Shown here piece after piece: positions 60,671-64,000 of a DNA stretch of 64,000 bases (its first letter is position 1; every line of letters starts with the position of its first letter). The notes under the pieces are model-generated. The model was not told where the DNA came from. It ran no database searches and saw only the letters and a program-made list of their open reading frames with translations. The stretch is from Leisingera sp. S132. Lineage in GTDB: Bacteria; Pseudomonadota; Alphaproteobacteria; Rhodobacterales; Rhodobacteraceae. Location of the stretch: positions 1,114,001 to 1,178,000 of the forward strand of contig NZ_CP083553.1 in NCBI RefSeq assembly GCF_025144465.1, given 5' to 3'. A program made the position numbers and the translations under genes.

Positions 60671-61831
60671 ATGTTCAACGCAAGCATGACTTTCGACCTT
60701 GGTGAGGACGTGAACGCGCTGCGCGATGTGGTTCACCGCTGGGCGCAGGAGCGCATCAAGCCGATGGCGCAGGAGATTGACCAGAAAAACGAGTTTCCGG
60801 CAGAGCTTTGGCAGGAGATGGGCGAGCTGGGCCTCCTAGGCATCACTGTGCCGGAAGAATTCGGCGGTGCTGGCATGTCCTATCTGGCTCATACCGTCGC
60901 GATTGAGGAAATCGCCCGCGCCAGCGCTTCTGTCTCGCTGTCCTACGGTGCGCATTCCAACCTCTGCGTCAACCAGATCAAGCTGAACGGCAACGCGGAA
61001 CAGAAGTCAAAATACCTGCCGCGGTTGCTGTCCGGCGAACACGTCGGCGCGCTGGCCATGTCCGAAGCAGGCGCTGGCTCTGATGTGGTGTCGATGAGCC
61101 TGCGCGCGGAAAAGCGCAACGACCACTTCCGCCTGAACGGCAACAAGTACTGGATCACCAACGGCCCTGACGCCGATACCCTGGTGGTTTACGCCAAGAC
61201 CGATCCGGAAGCCGGCTCCAAAGGCATCACCGCCTTCCTGATCGAAAAGGAATTCAAGGGCTTCTCCACTTCCAAGCATTTCGACAAGCTGGGAATGCGC
61301 GGCTCCAACACGGCTGAGCTGGTGTTCGAGGACGTGGAGGTCCCGTTTGAGAATATCCTGGGCGAAGAGGGCAAGGGCGTGCGTGTGCTGATGTCCGGTC
61401 TGGATTATGAGCGTGTGGTGCTTGCTGGCATCGGCACGGGCATCATGGCTGCCTGCATGGACGAAATGATGCCCTACATGAAAGAGCGCAAGCAGTTCGG
61501 CCAGCCGATCGGGAACTTCCAGCTGATGCAGGCCAAGATCGCCGACATGTATACGGCGATGAACACCGCGCGGGCTTATGTCTATGAGGTTGCCAAAGCC
61601 TGCGACAAGGGCACCGTGACCCGTCAGGACGCAGCGGCTTGCTGCCTCTATGCTTCCGAGGTGGCGATGACTCAGGCACACCAGGCTGTGCAGGCCTTCG
61701 GCGGGGCGGGGTACCTGTCCGACAACCCGGTTGGACGTATCTTCCGGGATGCCAAGCTGATGGAAATTGGCGCTGGCACCAGTGAAATCCGCAGGATGCT
61801 GATCGGCCGCGAGCTGATGGGCACCATGTAA
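60671..61831 (+). CDS. ivd: Isovaleryl-CoA dehydrogenase
   Basis: 386 residues. It is an FAD acyl-CoA dehydrogenase that oxidises isovaleryl-CoA to 3-methylcrotonyl-CoA in leucine breakdown. The catalytic glutamate sits where isovaleryl-CoA dehydrogenases have it, E247 in [12 protein letters not shown], rather than near the C-terminus as in short-chain enzymes. Other marks: [59 protein letters not shown], and the C-terminal [47 protein letters not shown] precedes the start. The rest of the liu pathway (mcc, liuC/E) is not yet seen, but an acyl-CoA synthetase follows after ompW. Confidence 0.94.
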   Translation: MFNASMTFDLGEDVNALRDVVHRWAQERIKPMAQEIDQKNEFPAELWQEMGELGLLGITVPEEFGGAGMSYLAHTVAIEEIARASASVSLSYGAHSNLCVNQIKLNGNAEQKSKYLPRLLSGEHVGALAMSEAGAGSDVVSMSLRAEKRNDHFRLNGNKYWITNGPDADTLVVYAKTDPEAGSKGITAFLIEKEFKGFSTSKHFDKLGMRGSNTAELVFEDVEVPFENILGEEGKGVRVLMSGLDYERVVLAGIGTGIMAACMDEMMPYMKERKQFGQPIGNFQLMQAKIADMYTAMNTARAYVYEVAKACDKGTVTRQDAAACCLYASEVAMTQAHQAVQAFGGAGYLSDNPVGRIFRDAKLMEIGAGTSEIRRMLIGRELMGTM

Positions 61832-61840
61832 GAACGAGAA

Positions 61841-61869
61841 CCCCGCGCAATCACAAGGACGGCGCGGGG
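61841..61869 (+). terminator. Terminator after ivd
   Basis: CCCCGCGC (61841-61848) pairs with GCGCGGGG (61862-61869), followed by ATTG. It begins 10 bases after the stop; the U-tract is weak. Confidence 0.6.
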
Positions 61870-61877
61870 ATTGAAAC

Positions 61878-61910
61878 AGGCCTGGCAGCACGAGGCAAGC
61901 CGCCAGGCCT
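61878..61910 (-). terminator. Hairpin at the 3' side of ompW
   Basis: AGGCCTGGC (61878-61886) and GCCAGGCCT (61902-61910) form a perfect 9-bp stem with a 15-base loop, just beyond the ompW stop on the minus strand. Confidence 0.5.
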
Positions 61911-61928
61911 TACTTGGATCACCAAGGA

Positions 61929-62531
61929 TCAGAAGCGGTGCACGTAAGCGAAGTTCACGACAACCGGATCAATCTCGGCGGTGCCGATGGCGGCGCCGTC
62001 CAGCGTTGCGTCGGTGTCGATGTCCATCCAGCGGACGTTGAACCGCAACGCGCCATTGTCAGAGATCTGGTAGTCGGCCCCGGCGTTCACCGCGACGCCA
62101 AAGCTGTCGTCCAGCTTGAGCGTGCCAAGCGCGGTCTCTTCCTCAAAGAAGGTGGTGTAATTCAGGCCCAGGCCAAGGAACGGCTTGATCACCCCTTGGG
62201 TGGGGAAGTGGTAGTTGACCGACAGGGTCGGCGGCAGCTGCTTGGCGGAGGCCGCATAGGCACCACCCAGGTTGACGTCGTGCTCAAACGGCGTGGCCGC
62301 CAGCAACTCGACACCCCAGTTGTCACGGAAGAAGTACTCAACGGTCAGCGACAGCGCGGTGCCGTCATCAATGTCAGCCAGCGCGCCGGCCAGGGTGCCA
62401 TTGCCGGATTTCGGGTTCACATTGGCGATACCGACGCCGACAGTCCAGTCGCCTTGCTCCTGAGCAAGTGCGGGGGCGGCCAGCGCGGCCAGGGCGGAGG
62501 TCAGCGCAAGTGCGGAAACCATGCGTTTCAT
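61929..62531 (-). CDS. ompW: OmpW family outer membrane protein
   Basis: 200 residues from the ATG at 62529-62531, after AAGGGACG. The signal peptide (MKRMVSALALTSALAALAAPALA) is cleaved before QEQGDW. The mature protein alternates polar and hydrophobic residues as in an eight-stranded barrel: WTVGVGIANVNPKSGNG, LSLTVEYFFRDNWGVELLAATPFEHDV, LPPTLSVNYHFPTQGVIKPFLGLGLNYT, and ends in the typical aromatic F (VNFAYVHRF). OmpW proteins form small hydrophobic channels. An FNR-like box lies 62 bases upstream, which fits the known oxygen control of ompW in several proteobacteria. Confidence 0.92.
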   Translation of the reverse strand: MKRMVSALALTSALAALAAPALAQEQGDWTVGVGIANVNPKSGNGTLAGALADIDDGTALSLTVEYFFRDNWGVELLAATPFEHDVNLGGAYAASAKQLPPTLSVNYHFPTQGVIKPFLGLGLNYTTFFEEETALGTLKLDDSFGVAVNAGADYQISDNGALRFNVRWMDIDTDATLDGAAIGTAEIDPVVVNFAYVHRF

Positions 62532-62592
62532 GGGGTGCGTCCCTTTTCTTGTGTTCACCTCGACGTGATGCGCCCGAAACGGGCGGCAGACC

Positions 62593-62606
62593 CTGATCTG
62601 AGTCAA
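62593..62606 (-). promoter_or_regulatory. Candidate FNR/FnrL box upstream of ompW
   Basis: On the minus strand TTGAC-TCAG-ATCAG matches the FNR consensus TTGAT-N4-ATCAA at 8 of 10 positions. It lies 62 bases upstream of the ompW start. Confidence 0.5.
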
Positions 62607-62642
62607 ATGGGTGTGATGTTACCTATTGAAAACGCGAAGAAA

Positions 62643-62665
62643 AAACGCATACCGGCTATGCGTTT
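62643..62665. promoter_or_regulatory. Inverted repeat before the acyl-CoA synthetase
   Basis: AAACGCATA (62643-62651) and TATGCGTTT (62657-62665) form a perfect 9-bp inverted repeat with a 5-base centre, 15 bases before the ATG. It is a likely operator or 5' leader hairpin. On the minus strand it is followed by TTTCTTC and has the form of a terminator. Confidence 0.5.
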
Positions 62666-62680
62666 CAGGAATGTCTAAAC

Positions 62681-64000
62681 ATGCATCAAGAACGTAACAT
62701 TCCAGGGCTTCGCGCAGACGGCAGCTGGGACTTGCCAGGGCGGTTGAATATGGCCGCGCAATGCCTGGCGCAGCCGGACGATGCGCTGGCGCTGATTGAC
62801 ATGACCGGCCCTGTACGCCGCGACATTTCCTATGGCGAATTGGCGGCAATGACAGACGGGCTGGCGCGCTATCTGCTGACCCGCATCCAGCCCGGCGACC
62901 GGGTCGGGGTGCTGCTCAGCCAGTCGCCCTGGTGCGCGGCGGCACATCTGGCGGTCTGGAAGACGGGCGGCATCTCTGTGCCGCTGTTCAAACTGTTCAA
63001 ACATGACGCGCTGGCCTCGCGGGCTGGCGATGCCGGAGTGCGGTTTGTCTTTACCGATGCCGAGGGCGCGGACTTGCTGGGCAATTTGGCCGAGGCCGTG
63101 ATGGCGGACACAGCCGGCATTGATGGCGCGCCGGTGACCTTCGCTGACACCGAACCGGATACCCCAGCCGTTCTGATCTACACCTCCGGCACCACCGGCA
63201 GCCCCAAAGGCGCGCTGCATGGCCATAGAGTGCTGACCGGCCACCTGCCGGGCGTTGCCATCAGCCATGATCACCTCGGCCAGCCGGGTGATGTCCTTTG
63301 GACGCCGGCGGACTGGGCCTGGATCGGCGGCCTGTTCGATGTGCTGATGCCGGGCCTGGCGCTGGGCGTGCCGGTGGTTGCGGCGCGGCTGGACAAGTTC
63401 ACGCCGGAGGCCTGCGCGGAGCTGATCGCGCAGGCAGGCGTGCGCAACATCTTCTTTCCGCCGACCGCACTCAGGATGCTGAAGGCAGCCGGGCAGGGGC
63501 TCAGCGGTCTGCGCTCTGTTGCCAGCGGCGGAGAGCCCCTGGGCGCCGAGATGCTCGCCTGGGGCCGGCGGCAGCTGGGGGTGACCATCAACGAGTTTTA
63601 CGGCCAGACCGAATGCAACATGGTGGCCTCCTCCTGCGCCGCGGACTTCGAGCCGCGCCCGGGCTGCATCGGCAAGGCGGTGCCGGGGCATGAGCTGGCG
63701 GTGATCGACGAAGCGGGCAACCCTGCGCAAGGCGAGGGCGACGTCGCCATCCGCCGCGGCTCGGCCTCGATGCTGCTGGAATACTGGAACCGGCCTGTGG
63801 AAACTGCGGCCAAATTTCGCGACGACTGGCTGGTGACTGGCGACCGCGGCATCTGGGAGGGGGATTACTTGCGTTTCGTAGGCCGCGAGGATGACGTGAT
63901 TACCTCCGGCGGCTACCGCATCGGTCCGGCAGAGATCGAGGATTGTTTGATGACCCACCCGGCAGTGGCGACGGTTGGCGTGGTCGGCAAGCCCGACAGC
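62681..64000 (+). CDS. Acyl-CoA synthetase (AMP-binding), 3' end outside window
   Basis: 440 residues to the right edge with no stop; the frame fits exactly to base 64000. The enzyme activates a carboxylic acid to its CoA thioester via an adenylate. The AMP-binding P-loop YTSGTTGSPKG is at residues 167-177; WTPADWAWIGGLFDVLMPGL, NEFYGQTECNMV and the TGDRGIWEGDYLRFVGREDDVITSGGYRIGPAEIE hinge motif follow. The catalytic C-terminal Lys is beyond the edge. The sequence resembles the medium-chain or acetyl/propionyl-type synthetases of Rhodobacterales. Being 850 bases after ivd, across the minus-strand ompW, it may serve branched-chain or fatty acid use; the substrate is not known. Confidence 0.9.
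   Translation, partial: MHQERNIPGLRADGSWDLPGRLNMAAQCLAQPDDALALIDMTGPVRRDISYGELAAMTDGLARYLLTRIQPGDRVGVLLSQSPWCAAAHLAVWKTGGISVPLFKLFKHDALASRAGDAGVRFVFTDAEGADLLGNLAEAVMADTAGIDGAPVTFADTEPDTPAVLIYTSGTTGSPKGALHGHRVLTGHLPGVAISHDHLGQPGDVLWTPADWAWIGGLFDVLMPGLALGVPVVAARLDKFTPEACAELIAQAGVRNIFFPPTALRMLKAAGQGLSGLRSVASGGEPLGAEMLAWGRRQLGVTINEFYGQTECNMVASSCAADFEPRPGCIGKAVPGHELAVIDEAGNPAQGEGDVAIRRGSASMLLEYWNRPVETAAKFRDDWLVTGDRGIWEGDYLRFVGREDDVITSGGYRIGPAEIEDCLMTHPAVATVGVVGKPDS

Overview
The window is about 64 kb of GC-rich chromosomal DNA from an alphaproteobacterium, most likely a marine Rhodobacteraceae of the Roseobacter group (Leisingera/Phaeobacter/Ruegeria-like). That placement is an inference from gene content: the aerobic cobaltochelatase pair cobS/cobT beside a DnaJ-like gene and bolA, an LpsB-type core glycosyltransferase with waaA, an OmpW porin, a glcB-glcG pair, isoquinoline oxidoreductase-type genes, DUF3422 and CreA proteins, and a CtrA-type TTAA-N7-TTAA box. 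No tRNA, rRNA, CRISPR array, transposase, integrase or prophage gene was recognised, and the window reads as ordinary core chromosome.

Layout. 1-5.2 kb: end of lpxC (lipid A), bamD (outer-membrane assembly), recN (DNA repair), a ClC chloride transporter and a small unknown protein behind a CtrA box. 5.4-14.3 kb, mostly minus strand: DUF427 protein, an aminopeptidase P, cobT and cobS (cobalt insertion for B12), a DnaJ-domain protein, bolA (plus strand), a DUF4177 protein and a PepT-type peptidase. 14.5-23.4 kb: gatB (tRNA amidation), tex, an unrecognised 423-residue protein, a small membrane protein coupled to pepN, and another small membrane protein. 23.6-27.2 kb: malate synthase G, GlcG and a PuuD-like glutamine amidotransferase. 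27.3-34.9 kb: an IorAB-type molybdenum hydroxylase with a divergent TetR regulator, then tryptophan catabolism (kynA, kynU), an MmcQ/YjbR protein, a short-chain dehydrogenase and a membrane methyltransferase-like protein. 35.0-39.6 kb: pntA/pntB proton-translocating transhydrogenase and DUF3422. 39.6-49.3 kb: a dipeptide-type ABC transporter split into two divergent units, with an ArgE-like deacetylase and two tandem M20D amidohydrolases; together they look like an uptake-and-deacylation module for N-acylated amino acids or peptides. 49.4-58.6 kb: moaA-waaA-lpsB (molybdopterin plus LPS core), a lipoprotein, an AlkD-like protein, a flavin/PNPOx-like protein, glmU-glmS (UDP-GlcNAc supply for LPS and murein) and gph. 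58.7-64 kb: a DegT-type aminotransferase, CreA, isovaleryl-CoA dehydrogenase, OmpW and the start of an acyl-CoA synthetase.

The most unusual content is between genes. Two 70-bp copies of a triple-palindrome repeat lie 47 kb apart in opposite orientation. Two loci carry tandem 11-bp TGCACAGGGGG-like units. Two copies of a double-hairpin terminator-like element are present, and a run of four hairpins follows cobT. Several well-formed palindromic operators (TetR/ior, glcB, pntA, ivd, FNR-like at ompW) can be read directly. I found no convincing new multi-gene system. The best candidates for undescribed biology are the repeat families, a possible small RNA upstream of cobS, the CtrA-linked 63-residue protein and the 423-residue unknown.
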